From Nannocystis sp. (lineage in GTDB: Bacteria > Myxococcota_A > Polyangia > Nannocystales > Nannocystaceae): a stretch of DNA of 64,000 bases. A model generated the notes under the pieces. It worked only from the letters and a program-made list of their open reading frames with translations. It ran no database searches and was not told the DNA's origin. Numbering within the stretch: position 1 is the first letter of the stretch; each line of letters opens with the position of its first letter. Positions 56,592 to 64,000 of the stretch are shown here, in pieces. The DNA lies in NCBI GenBank assembly GCA_016712315.1, contig JADJRG010000013.1, positions 2,206,001 to 2,270,000 of the forward strand. Reading direction: 5' to 3'. The position numbers and the translations under genes are program-made.

Positions 56592-57754
56592 GCGAGCGAG
56601 GACCGAACCCTGCAGGAAGTCGCAAGCGCCCGATCAAGCCGCTCGCTCTGGATGTGCGGGTGCCCGCGCAGCCGCTCGACTATTCGGTGCTGATCGGCCG
56701 CGGCGTGATCGAGCGGGTCGGCGAGGAGATCCGTCAACGTCACGGCGGCGCGGCTACGGTCGCCTTGGTCTCGGACAGCAACGTCGCGCCCCTGCACGGC
56801 GCCGCGGTGCGGGCTGCGCTCGAGCGTTCTGGGCTCCAGGTCGCGCCGATGACAGTGCCGGCGGGCGAGGCGAGCAAGTCAGCCGCGGCGCTGTTGGAGC
56901 TCACCGAGCAGCTCCTGCGCGCGGGGATCGGGCGGCGTGATGTGGTCGTGGCGCTCGGGGGCGGGGTGATCGGTGATCTCGCGGGCTTGGCGGCGGCGCT
57001 GTACATGCGAGGGATCCCGGTGGTCCAGTGCCCGACCTCGCTGCTCGCGCAGGTCGACGCCTCAGTGGGCGGCAAGGTCGCGATCGACCTCCCTGGCGCG
57101 AAGAACTTGCTCGGGGTCTTTCACTTCCCCAGCGTGGTGCTCGTCGATCCCGATCTGCTGGCGACGCTGCCGGAGCGCGAGTTCTGCGCCGGCCTGGCCG
57201 AGATGCTCAAGCACGGCGCGCTGTTCTCACCAGAGCACTTCCGAGAGGTCGTTGAGGCCGCGGACGCGATCCATGCCCGCGACTTCGACACGATCGCTCG
57301 CCTGCTCGCCACCTCGGTCGGGCTGAAGGCCGCCTGTGTCGGCCGCGACCCGTGGGAGCAGGCAGAGGCCGGCAAGGGGCGGGTCCTCCTCAACCTCGGG
57401 CACACGCTCGGTCACGCGATCGAGGTCGCTTCCTCTTATCAGTTGGTGCACGGCGAGGCGGTCGCGTTGGGGATGCGGGCGGCGGCTCGCGTGGCGATCG
57501 GCCGCGGCCTCGCGGCGCCGGAGCTCGAGGCGACGATCGTCGCGGCGCTGGCCCGCCTCCGCTTGCCTACCGACCTCGACGTTTGGCTCACAGGAGACCT
57601 CGGCGACGCGGTCGAGCGGCTCTTGGCGCACGATAAGAAGCGAAGCGGCGGCCAGGTCTCCTACGTCGTGATCGCCCGTCTGGGGGAGCCGAGCGTGATC
57701 AGCCTGCATTTCCGCGAGCTGATGGCGTTGGCTCGCCAGGGGACGACCGCCTGA
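56588..57754 (+). CDS. aroB: 3-dehydroquinate synthase
   Basis: 388 aa; an N-terminal 20-residue basic extension precedes the usual fold. NAD-binding VALGGGVIGDLAGLAAALYMRG and PTSLLAQVDASVGGKVAID are intact. Zinc ligands fall in GLAEMLKHG (Glu), LNLGHTLGHAIE (His) and HGEAVALGM (His). It converts DAHP to 3-dehydroquinate. The ATG overlaps the aroK stop. Confidence 0.95.
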   Translation: MSERGPNPAGSRKRPIKPLALDVRVPAQPLDYSVLIGRGVIERVGEEIRQRHGGAATVALVSDSNVAPLHGAAVRAALERSGLQVAPMTVPAGEASKSAAALLELTEQLLRAGIGRRDVVVALGGGVIGDLAGLAAALYMRGIPVVQCPTSLLAQVDASVGGKVAIDLPGAKNLLGVFHFPSVVLVDPDLLATLPEREFCAGLAEMLKHGALFSPEHFREVVEAADAIHARDFDTIARLLATSVGLKAACVGRDPWEQAEAGKGRVLLNLGHTLGHAIEVASSYQLVHGEAVALGMRAAARVAIGRGLAAPELEATIVAALARLRLPTDLDVWLTGDLGDAVERLLAHDKKRSGGQVSYVVIARLGEPSVISLHFRELMALARQGTTA

Positions 57755-57856
57755 GCGCGCGCCCGGGCGCCCACACGGGGCGGTGACGGAGCTTGACCGT
57801 CGGCCCCGCGGTCTGACACCCTCTACCCGCGCTCTGGCAAGCGCCAGCCCACGACC

Positions 57857-58210
57857 ATGATCGCAGACACCCTACAGAAGATCGTCGAAAACTCCCCGGG
57901 CGCCCAGGGGGCCATCCTCGTCGATGCCGACGGCATCGTCATCGACCAATTCGCGGGGGACAGCTCCGTCGACCTCGAGTCGATGGCGCAGGAGCTCTCG
58001 GCGCGGCTGCTGGCGCTCCGTCAGATGGCCGAGAGCCTCGGGATGGGTGATCTCCGCGAGTTCGTGTTGAAGGCCGACGACGCGACGCTCGCCGTGTACT
58101 TCTTGAACAACAATATGTTCGCTGTCTTGGTGCTCGGCGCCGTCGCGAACCTCGGCAAGGGTCGTTGGAAGCTCCGCGCGGCGGCGGCTTCCTTGAATTC
58201 CGAGCTGTAG
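57857..58210 (+). CDS. Roadblock/LC7 domain protein
   Basis: 117 aa, a single Roadblock/LC7 domain: QGAILVDADGIVIDQFAGDS as the first strand pair, a long helix SMAQELSARLLALRQMAESL, then TLAVYFLNNNMFAVLVLG. The fold is the MglB type, which acts as a GAP or scaffold for small GTPases such as MglA in myxobacterial polarity. No GTPase gene is nearby; instead it sits 102 bp after aroB and 19 bp before aroQ. Confidence 0.85.
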   Translation: MIADTLQKIVENSPGAQGAILVDADGIVIDQFAGDSSVDLESMAQELSARLLALRQMAESLGMGDLREFVLKADDATLAVYFLNNNMFAVLVLGAVANLGKGRWKLRAAAASLNSEL

Positions 58211-58229
58211 GGGCGAGCTGCAAGCGCTA

Positions 58230-58697
58230 GTGACGATGACGGGATCCCCACCCCGCGTGCTCGTCATCCACGGTCCGAACCTCAACCTCCTTGGGGCTCG
58301 CGAGCCGCAGATCTACGGCACGAAGACCCTCGCGGCGATCGACGCGGAGCTGCGCGTGCTCGCGAGCGACTTGGGTGTCGAGGTAGAGTGCCACCAGTCC
58401 AACCACGAGGGCGCTCTCCTCGACCTCATCCACGGCGCGGTCCGCCGCTGCGCTGGGATCGTGATCAACCCGGGGGCCTTCGCCCATACCAGCGTCGCGA
58501 TCCATGACGGGCTCAGGGCCGTGGCGCTGCCGGCCGTCGAGGTCCACCTCAGCAATATTCACGGACGAGAGCCGCTCCGTCAGCGCATGATCACCGCGGC
58601 GGCCTGTATCGGCGTCATCTCTGGCCTCGGCAGCGCCTCGTATCTCCTCGCCCTTCGTTATCTCGCCGCGACTCGGTCGCTGGCAGCGCCAGACTGA
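58230..58697 (+). CDS. aroQ: Type II 3-dehydroquinate dehydratase
   Basis: 155 aa from GTG 58230 (ATG 58236 is possible). The start VLVIHGPNLNLLGAREPQIYG holds the catalytic Tyr29. NPGAFAHTSVAIHDGL and VEVHLSNIHGRE supply the active-site Asn and His. It removes water from 3-dehydroquinate, the third shikimate step. It is placed between the Roadblock gene and accB, the common aroQ-accBC neighbourhood but without efp. Confidence 0.94.
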   Translation: MTMTGSPPRVLVIHGPNLNLLGAREPQIYGTKTLAAIDAELRVLASDLGVEVECHQSNHEGALLDLIHGAVRRCAGIVINPGAFAHTSVAIHDGLRAVALPAVEVHLSNIHGREPLRQRMITAAACIGVISGLGSASYLLALRYLAATRSLAAPD

Positions 58698-58711
58698 CCA
58701 CGGAGAACTCC

Positions 58712-59200
58712 ATGACCTCAGACTTTCGGGACCCAACGACGCTCCCCGATCTCCGCTACGTACGCGAGCTCGCGCGCGTTTTTAAACAGTATGAGCTCGG
58801 CGAGATCGAGATCGAGTCGGGTGATCAGCGGATCTTGCTGCGTCGAGGCGGCGGCGGTGAGCCGGTGGTCGCCCTCGGGCCTGCAGCCGCGACGGCGCCC
58901 CCGGTCGCCGCGCCCGCGCCGGCCGTCACCCCCGCGCCCGCGGCCGAGCCCGTGGTCGAGGCGACGTACATCACCTCGCCCTTCGTCGGTACGTTCTATC
59001 GGTCACCGACCCCGGACGCGTCGGCCTTCGTCGAGGTCGGGGCGACCGTCTCGGCGGGCCAGATCCTCTGTATCGTCGAGGCGATGAAGCTCTTTAACGA
59101 GCTCGAGGCCGACTTCCCCTGCGTGATCGAAGAGGCGCTGCTGACCAACGCGCAGCCGGTCGAGTTCGGCACGCGGCTCTTCAGGGTGCGCAAGCTGTGA
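58712..59200 (+). CDS. accB: Biotin carboxyl carrier protein of acetyl-CoA carboxylase
   Basis: 162 aa. The N-terminal helical segment (YVRELARVFKQYELGEIEIE) and Pro/Ala linker lead to a biotinyl domain with the biotin-accepting Lys126 in EAMKL (family usually EAMKM). It carries CO2 from AccC to the carboxyltransferase in fatty-acid synthesis. The stop overlaps the accC GTG by 4 bp. Confidence 0.95.
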   Translation: MTSDFRDPTTLPDLRYVRELARVFKQYELGEIEIESGDQRILLRRGGGGEPVVALGPAAATAPPVAAPAPAVTPAPAAEPVVEATYITSPFVGTFYRSPTPDASAFVEVGATVSAGQILCIVEAMKLFNELEADFPCVIEEALLTNAQPVEFGTRLFRVRKL

Positions 59201-60573
59201 GCAAGACGATCCGCAAGGTGTTGATCGCGAACCGCGGCGAGATCGCGCTGCGGGTGATCCGCGCGTGCCGCGAGCTCGAGATCCGCACCGTCGCCGTGTA
59301 CTCGACCGTCGACGAGCACGCGCTGCACACCCGCTTCGCAGATGAGGCGGTGTGCATCGGCCCGGGGCCGTCGCCGCAGAGTTACCTCAACATCCCGAAC
59401 ATCGTCGCCGCGGCTGAGCTGTCGGGGGCTGACGCGATCCACCCGGGCTACGGCTTCCTGTCCGAGCGCGCGGACTTCGCCGAGATCGTCGAGCGCTGCG
59501 GCGTGACTTTTATCGGCCCCAGCGCCGCTCACATGCGGCTGATGGGCGACAAGATCCGCGCGCGCACGGCCGCGCAGCGGGCTGGTGTGCCGATCTTGCC
59601 GGGGACAGGGCTGCTCACCAACGCCGCGCACGCGGTGGTCGAGGCCGACCGGATCGGCCTCCCGGTGATCTTGAAGGCCTCTGCCGGCGGCGGCGGCCGA
59701 GGCATGAAGATCGTCCGTGACCCTGCGGCGTTGGCGCGAACCTTCGAGACCGCGCAGGCGGAGGCGCGCTCGGCCTTTGGCTGCGGTGATCTCTACCTCG
59801 AGCGCTACGTCGAGAGCCCGCGGCATGTCGAGGTGCAGGTCGTGGGGGATCGCCATGGCGCCGTCGTCCACCTCTTGGAGCGCGAGTGCTCGATCCAGCG
59901 GCGCCACCAAAAGCTGGTCGAGGAGTCGCCCTGCGCGGTCCTTGACGATCACCTGCGCGCCTCGATCTGCGAGGCCGCCGTTTCTGTGGCCAAGGCGATC
60001 GACTACCATTCCCTCGGGACGGTCGAATTCCTGCTCGATGGCGACCGCTTCTACTTCATGGAGATGAACACGCGCGTCCAGGTGGAGCACTGCGTGACCG
60101 AGATGATCACCGGGGTCGATCTCGTGCAGGAGCAGATCCGCCTGGCCACCGGCGCGCACCTGGAGCACCTGGAGCGGGTGTATCGGCCGCGAGGTCACGC
60201 GATCGAGTGCCGGATCAACGCCGAGGACCCGGTCACGTTCGCGCCGCGCCCGGGCACGATCTCGGCGCTGCACTTCCCCGGCGGCTTCGGCGTGCGCGTC
60301 GATAGCCACGTCTACCAGGGTTACAAGGTCTCCCCGCACTACGACTCGATGCTCGCGAAGCTGATCGTGCACGCGCCAGATCGCCCGCGCGCGATCATGC
60401 GGATGCGCCGCGCCCTGGGTGAGTGCGTGGTCGAGGGGATCGGCACCAACTTGCCCCTGCACCGCTGGTTGTTCAAGCAGGGGGCCTTTGTCTCTGGTAA
60501 TTACGACACGCACTTCCTGGAGACGACGATGGATCCAGAGGCCGTGCGCCAAGAGGCCGACGCGTTCGCGTGA
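59197..60573 (+). CDS. accC: Biotin carboxylase of acetyl-CoA carboxylase
   Basis: 458 aa, GTG start overlapping the accB stop. KVLIANRGEIALRVIRACRE begins the family. The ATP-grasp motif KASAGGGGRGMKIV, MEMNTRVQVEHCVTEMITG and CRINAEDP are intact. It carboxylates biotin on AccB with ATP and bicarbonate. accA/accD are not in the window. Confidence 0.97.
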   Translation: MSKTIRKVLIANRGEIALRVIRACRELEIRTVAVYSTVDEHALHTRFADEAVCIGPGPSPQSYLNIPNIVAAAELSGADAIHPGYGFLSERADFAEIVERCGVTFIGPSAAHMRLMGDKIRARTAAQRAGVPILPGTGLLTNAAHAVVEADRIGLPVILKASAGGGGRGMKIVRDPAALARTFETAQAEARSAFGCGDLYLERYVESPRHVEVQVVGDRHGAVVHLLERECSIQRRHQKLVEESPCAVLDDHLRASICEAAVSVAKAIDYHSLGTVEFLLDGDRFYFMEMNTRVQVEHCVTEMITGVDLVQEQIRLATGAHLEHLERVYRPRGHAIECRINAEDPVTFAPRPGTISALHFPGGFGVRVDSHVYQGYKVSPHYDSMLAKLIVHAPDRPRAIMRMRRALGECVVEGIGTNLPLHRWLFKQGAFVSGNYDTHFLETTMDPEAVRQEADAFA

Positions 60574-60592
60574 GAAAGGGTGAAGCGGAGGG

Positions 60593-63500
60593 GTGGCGTT
60601 TAACCGAGAGAGAGCACTGGCAGCCGCCGCAAAGCACACCGCGAGCGGTAAGCACGCCTCCGCGGCGCGCGAGTACCAGGCGATCGTCGAGGCTGATCCC
60701 AGCGATATCAAGTCGTGGGTGATGCTCGCCGAGTGCCTGGCACGAGCCGGCGATGAGGCGGGCGCGATCGAGCGCTACCTCAAGATCGCGGAATTCTACG
60801 CGCAGAACGAGGAGCCGACCAAGGCCGTCGCGGTCTACCGGCAGATCCTCAACCTCGACCAGAACCGCCTCGAGGTGCAGCTCAAGATCGCCGGGCTGCT
60901 CAAGGACCTGGGTCACGTGCCCGACGCGATCGCGACCTATGAATTCGTCGCGCAGGCCTATTTCCAGGCCGGCCGGATCGCGGAGGGTCTCGAGGGCTTT
61001 CGGATGGTCGCGGAGCTCGACTCGGCCGCGGTGGCGAAGCGCCTCCGCCTCGCCGAGCTGTACTCCCGGGAGGGGCGCAAGGTCGAGGCTGTGGAGCACT
61101 TCCGCCTGGCCGCGCATCGACTGCTCGGCGACCGTCGGTTTGAGGACTTTATTCGGGTCGCGGAGCGCCTCCTGTATCACAAGGAGGACGACGTCCAGAT
61201 CCTGCGCGACCTGGCCGAGATCTATCTCCACCAGAAGGAGCACCGGCGGGCGCTGATCAAGCTGAACGGGCTGCTGCGCCTCGCCCCCGCCGACGCCGGC
61301 GGTCTCGAGCTGCTCGCGGACACCTTCGTCGCCCTGGGCAAGCAAGACAAAGCGGTCAGCGTCGCCTTGGAGCTGGCTCGCGAGCAGCGCAAACACGACC
61401 TCACGGGCAAAGAGCGGGCGGCGCGAGTCCTCAAGAAGGCGCTCGGCTGGAGCCCTGAGAAGCCCGCAGAGATCAAGAAGATGCTGGTCGAGATCGAGGC
61501 AGACCTGGCGGAGCTCCGCAAGGGTGAGCCCGATATCGAGGTCGCCGAGGTCGTCGAGGAGGAGATGGACCTCGAGCTCGACGTCGACATCGAGGAGGAG
61601 GACTACGGCCCGTCCATCAGCGAAGAGGAGGAGATGGACGTTGAGGTCGGCGAGGACGGCTTCGACGCGAGCCTCAGCGATGCCGAGAAGCTGTTGATCG
61701 AGGTCCGCGTGCTGCTCCGCTACAAAATGTTCGAGCACGCGCAGAAGCAGATCTCGGCGCTGCTCGGGCTCGACCCGCAGCACCGCGGCGCGCTCAACGC
61801 TCGAGTGGAGGCGCTGGTCGGCCTGGGTCGCCTGCGCGAGGCGGCGGAGATCCACGTGCGTCTGGCGCAGCTCATCGGCGACAGCGACGCTCCGTTGGCG
61901 CAGCAGCACATCCAGGGCGCGCTCGAGCTGGTCCCAGGCCACCCGACGGCGATGATGGTGTTGACCGCGCTCGAGGCGCTCGGTCGAGGTCCGGGCGAGG
62001 CGACGCCGCTCCCGCGGAAGGTCGGGGAGATGACGCCGCCGCCGCGGAAGGTCGGAGAGATGACGCCGCCGCCGCGGAAGGTCGGAGAGATGACGCCGCC
62101 GCCGCGGAAGGTCGGAGAGATGACGCCGCCGCCGCGGAAGGTCGGAGAGATGACGCCGCCGCCGCGGAAGGTCGGGGAGATGACGCCGCCGCCTTCGCGA
62201 GTCGAGGACGCGAGCACCGCGGTCACGACCGATGACTCGGGTCTCCTCCGCTTCAGCGCACCCAAGCGCCGGCCGCCGTTGCCGCCCAACCAGGCGGCAG
62301 GTCGCGGCGCCAGCGAGCCGACGATCGGCGCTCGCGGCGAGGCGCGGGGTCGCAGCCGCGGAGGCCCTCCTGGGCGCACAGAGCCGGGCAGCGGCGATTC
62401 GGAGGGTGAATCAGGGCCGCGATCCCTGACCAGCTCCGCGGCGACCGAAGAAGCAGACCCTCAAGAGAATTCGACCCCCTCGGCGGTCCGGCCGCTCGCG
62501 CTCTCTCCTCCCAGGCGGGATGACGCTGAGGACGAGGACGAGGACGAGGTTGCCGATGACATCGAGCGTGAGCCGGACGCTCCAGCCAAGCCGCCCCCGC
62601 CGCGTCTGTCGTTCTTACCAAAAAGCGCGCCTCGCTCGCCGCGCGATGGCCTCCCGCGCGCGGGTGATTCGCGCCCCGTCAGCGGTCCTGCGCTCCTCGG
62701 CCGAATGCCAAGCCGCTCCGACCGCGTCGCGAGCGCCACACACACACGCGCTGGCGACGCGGCGGCCACATCAGACAGCAACGCAGCGAGCGCGTCGCCG
62801 GCGGAGCCCGCAGCGAGCACCGGGAGCGCGTCCGAGCCGAGAATGGTCGGCGACGAGCACGTGGCCAAGGACGCACCGATCAGCGCACCTGCGCGCACAC
62901 ACGCGACCTCCGGCGCCGCGGAGGATGTGATCGCCGCCGACGCAGCGACCAGCGCTGGCGAAGCGGCCGAGAGCGCAGCGGCAGACGCGGCGCAGGCGGC
63001 AGCGGACGAGGCAGCAGAGGACACGCGCACCGGCGCTGGCGAAGCGGCCGAGCGCGCAGCGGCAGACGCGGCGCAGGCGGCAGCGGACGAGGCAGCAGAG
63101 GACACGCGCACCAGCGCCGGCGAAGCGGCCGAGCGCGCAGCGGCAGACGCGGCGCAGGCGGCAGCGGACGAGGCAGCAGAGGACACGCGCACCAGCGCCG
63201 GCGAAGCGGCCGAGCGCGCAGCGGCAGACGCGGCGCAGGCGGCAGCGGACGAGGTAGCAGAGGATGCGCGCACCAGCGCCGGCGAAGCGGCCGAGCGCGC
63301 AGCAGTGGCTGCGGCGCACGCGGGAGAGGCCGACTACGCCCCCGAAGGCGCGGTTGAGGAGCAGGCGCCCACCGGGGCCCAACTCGTCGCGGAGGGCCTC
63401 TCCGACGAGCTCGCAGAGCTGCGTTTCTACATCGACCAAGGCTTCGAGGAGGACGCCTACGCCGCCTATTTGGAGCTCGACAGGCGTTTTCCGGGTCATC

Positions 63501-64000
63501 CGGCGCTGCGCGAATTCGCCGAGCGCTTCGCGGGCGCCGGTAGCGAGCAGGCGAGCCCGGTGCACCTAGCGGAGCCCGAGCCCGAGCCCGAGCCCGCAGC
63601 GAAGCCCTCGGAGGTTTTTTTTGAGGAAGAAGACGACGACGACGGCTTCTTCGCGGCGATCTTCGACGACGCACCGGTCGCGCGCCCCAAGCCGAAGTCG
63701 ACCTCCGCGCCGCGGGCGCGGGCGGCGATCGGCCAAGCAGATCCGCGCACCCACTTCGATCTCGGGACCGCCTACCGCGAGATGGGCCTGATAGACGACG
63801 CGCTCGCACAATTCGCGATCGCCGCGGAGGACGCCGACTGGCGGGCGCGCTCCTTGGTCATGACCGCGAGCCTGCACCTCCACCGCGGCGCGATCCCCGA
63901 GGCGATCGGGGTCCTTGAGGAGGCGGTGCGCTGCGCGGTCAACGATGATGAGCGCTCCGAGGCCCGCTACGAGCTGGGGGTCATCTATCAAGTGATGGGT
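60593..64000 (+). CDS. Giant TPR protein with repeat linkers (3' end beyond window)
   Basis: The frame is open from GTG 60593 to the window edge, 1136 codons. A GGAGG lies only 2-3 bases before the GTG, which is tight, but no other start fits. TPR helices fill about residues 1-270 and 360-460, separated by an acidic stretch (EEEMDLELDVDIEEED). A linker follows, with six 10-residue TPPPRKVGEM repeats, then a charged Pro/Ser region and four 27-residue Ala/Glu/Asp repeats. TPR helices resume after about residue 930 (THFDLGTAYREMGLIDDALA). No catalytic motif is seen. It follows accC by 19 bp, so it may be co-transcribed with aro/acc genes. It could be a scaffold or motility/secretion protein. Confidence 0.85.
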   Translation, partial: MAFNRERALAAAAKHTASGKHASAAREYQAIVEADPSDIKSWVMLAECLARAGDEAGAIERYLKIAEFYAQNEEPTKAVAVYRQILNLDQNRLEVQLKIAGLLKDLGHVPDAIATYEFVAQAYFQAGRIAEGLEGFRMVAELDSAAVAKRLRLAELYSREGRKVEAVEHFRLAAHRLLGDRRFEDFIRVAERLLYHKEDDVQILRDLAEIYLHQKEHRRALIKLNGLLRLAPADAGGLELLADTFVALGKQDKAVSVALELAREQRKHDLTGKERAARVLKKALGWSPEKPAEIKKMLVEIEADLAELRKGEPDIEVAEVVEEEMDLELDVDIEEEDYGPSISEEEEMDVEVGEDGFDASLSDAEKLLIEVRVLLRYKMFEHAQKQISALLGLDPQHRGALNARVEALVGLGRLREAAEIHVRLAQLIGDSDAPLAQQHIQGALELVPGHPTAMMVLTALEALGRGPGEATPLPRKVGEMTPPPRKVGEMTPPPRKVGEMTPPPRKVGEMTPPPRKVGEMTPPPRKVGEMTPPPSRVEDASTAVTTDDSGLLRFSAPKRRPPLPPNQAAGRGASEPTIGARGEARGRSRGGPPGRTEPGSGDSEGESGPRSLTSSAATEEADPQENSTPSAVRPLALSPPRRDDAEDEDEDEVADDIEREPDAPAKPPPPRLSFLPKSAPRSPRDGLPRAGDSRPVSGPALLGRMPSRSDRVASATHTRAGDAAATSDSNAASASPAEPAASTGSASEPRMVGDEHVAKDAPISAPARTHATSGAAEDVIAADAATSAGEAAESAAADAAQAAADEAAEDTRTGAGEAAERAAADAAQAAADEAAEDTRTSAGEAAERAAADAAQAAADEAAEDTRTSAGEAAERAAADAAQAAADEVAEDARTSAGEAAERAAVAAAHAGEADYAPEGAVEEQAPTGAQLVAEGLSDELAELRFYIDQGFEEDAYAAYLELDRRFPGHPALREFAERFAGAGSEQASPVHLAEPEPEPEPAAKPSEVFFEEEDDDDGFFAAIFDDAPVARPKPKSTSAPRARAAIGQADPRTHFDLGTAYREMGLIDDALAQFAIAAEDADWRARSLVMTASLHLHRGAIPEAIGVLEEAVRCAVNDDERSEARYELGVIYQVMG
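62003..62209. repeat. 30-bp tandem repeat, six copies plus one degenerate
   Basis: Six in-frame 30-bp units from 62003 to 62182 code T-P-[PL]-P-R-K-V-G-E-M; a seventh, altered unit (TPPPSRVE) follows. Copies are nearly identical at DNA level, with only G/A at one site and one Leu codon, which suggests recent expansion by slippage. The unit is basic and Pro-rich. Confidence 0.95.
62948..63307. repeat. 81-bp tandem repeat, four copies plus a partial fifth
   Basis: Units begin at 62948, 63029, 63110 and 63191, with a partial copy from 63272. Each codes 27 residues of the type T-[SG]-AGEAAE-[RS]-AAADAAQ then AAADEAAEDTR, predicted as a continuous Ala/Glu helix. Few base differences separate copies. 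The array stays in frame and lies in the linker of the TPR protein. Confidence 0.95.

Noticed and set aside
62003..63307. CRISPR-like repeat array
   Set aside because: Repeats are direct and contiguous without spacers and stay in frame inside a coding sequence.
62461..63809. Several minus-strand frames rich in Ala/Arg/Cys or Leu/Arg/Pro
   Set aside because: Antisense shadows of the 81-bp repeat array of the TPR protein.

Overview
The window is about 70% GC, with dense genes, strong third-position GC and many opposite-strand shadow frames. Several predicted lipoproteins carry Ser/Thr/Gly/Asp low-complexity linkers followed by Cys-rich modules. Also present are a squalene-monooxygenase homologue, a lone Roadblock/LC7 protein and long TPR proteins. 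Together these point to a myxobacterium, most likely of the Nannocystaceae type (Nannocystis, Plesiocystis, Enhygromyxa). That placement is inference from gene style; no rRNA or other marker gene is present. I saw no tRNA, rRNA, insertion sequence, prophage or CRISPR array.

Layout. 1-8.6 kb: partial DUF2254 membrane protein, then a coaX / membrane-thioredoxin / lipoprotein operon, lipoproteins, and a lipoprotein / SGNH-hydrolase / small membrane protein operon. 8.7-13 kb: a lipoprotein, then a terpene-cyclase-fold protein with an altered catalytic motif beside a squalene-monooxygenase-like flavoenzyme. 13-20 kb: S9 peptidase, zinc-ribbon membrane protein, RhlE helicase, and groES-groEL with a readable promoter, CIRCE operator and terminator. 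20-26 kb: DUF155/RMD1 protein, membrane alpha/beta hydrolase, and a three-gene sensory operon (double V4R protein, 97-aa protein, hybrid histidine kinase). 26-34 kb: MddA-like methyltransferase, CE1-type esterase, APC transporter, class V aminotransferase, DUF6909-like protein and a lipoprotein. 34-37 kb: HPF/RaiA followed by a tiny Fis-type HTH protein, then a two-gene unit with a long coiled-coil protein. 37-49 kb: sucA-sucB, a propeller-like protein, a LeuA-family enzyme with a TPR / zincin-relic protein, an orphan ZnuA-like exported protein, and korA-korB. 49-55 kb: Cys-rich lipoproteins, an RRM protein, rnz and glpK. 55.5-64 kb: XRE regulator - aroK - aroB - Roadblock - aroQ - accB - accC - giant TPR protein (cut by the window end).

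Most of the window is core metabolism: pantothenate, shikimate, 2-oxoglutarate by both dehydrogenase and ferredoxin-oxidoreductase routes, and acetyl-CoA carboxylase. The best candidates for something not yet described are: (1) the cyclase-like plus squalene-monooxygenase-like pair at 9.6-13.0 kb, where the DXDD acid motif reads D-V-E-A; (2) the translationally overlapping double-V4R / 97-aa / hybrid-kinase operon at 22.6-26.0 kb; (3) the TPR protein whose C-terminus looks like a zincin that has lost its HExxH; (4) the Roadblock protein inside the aro/acc cluster.
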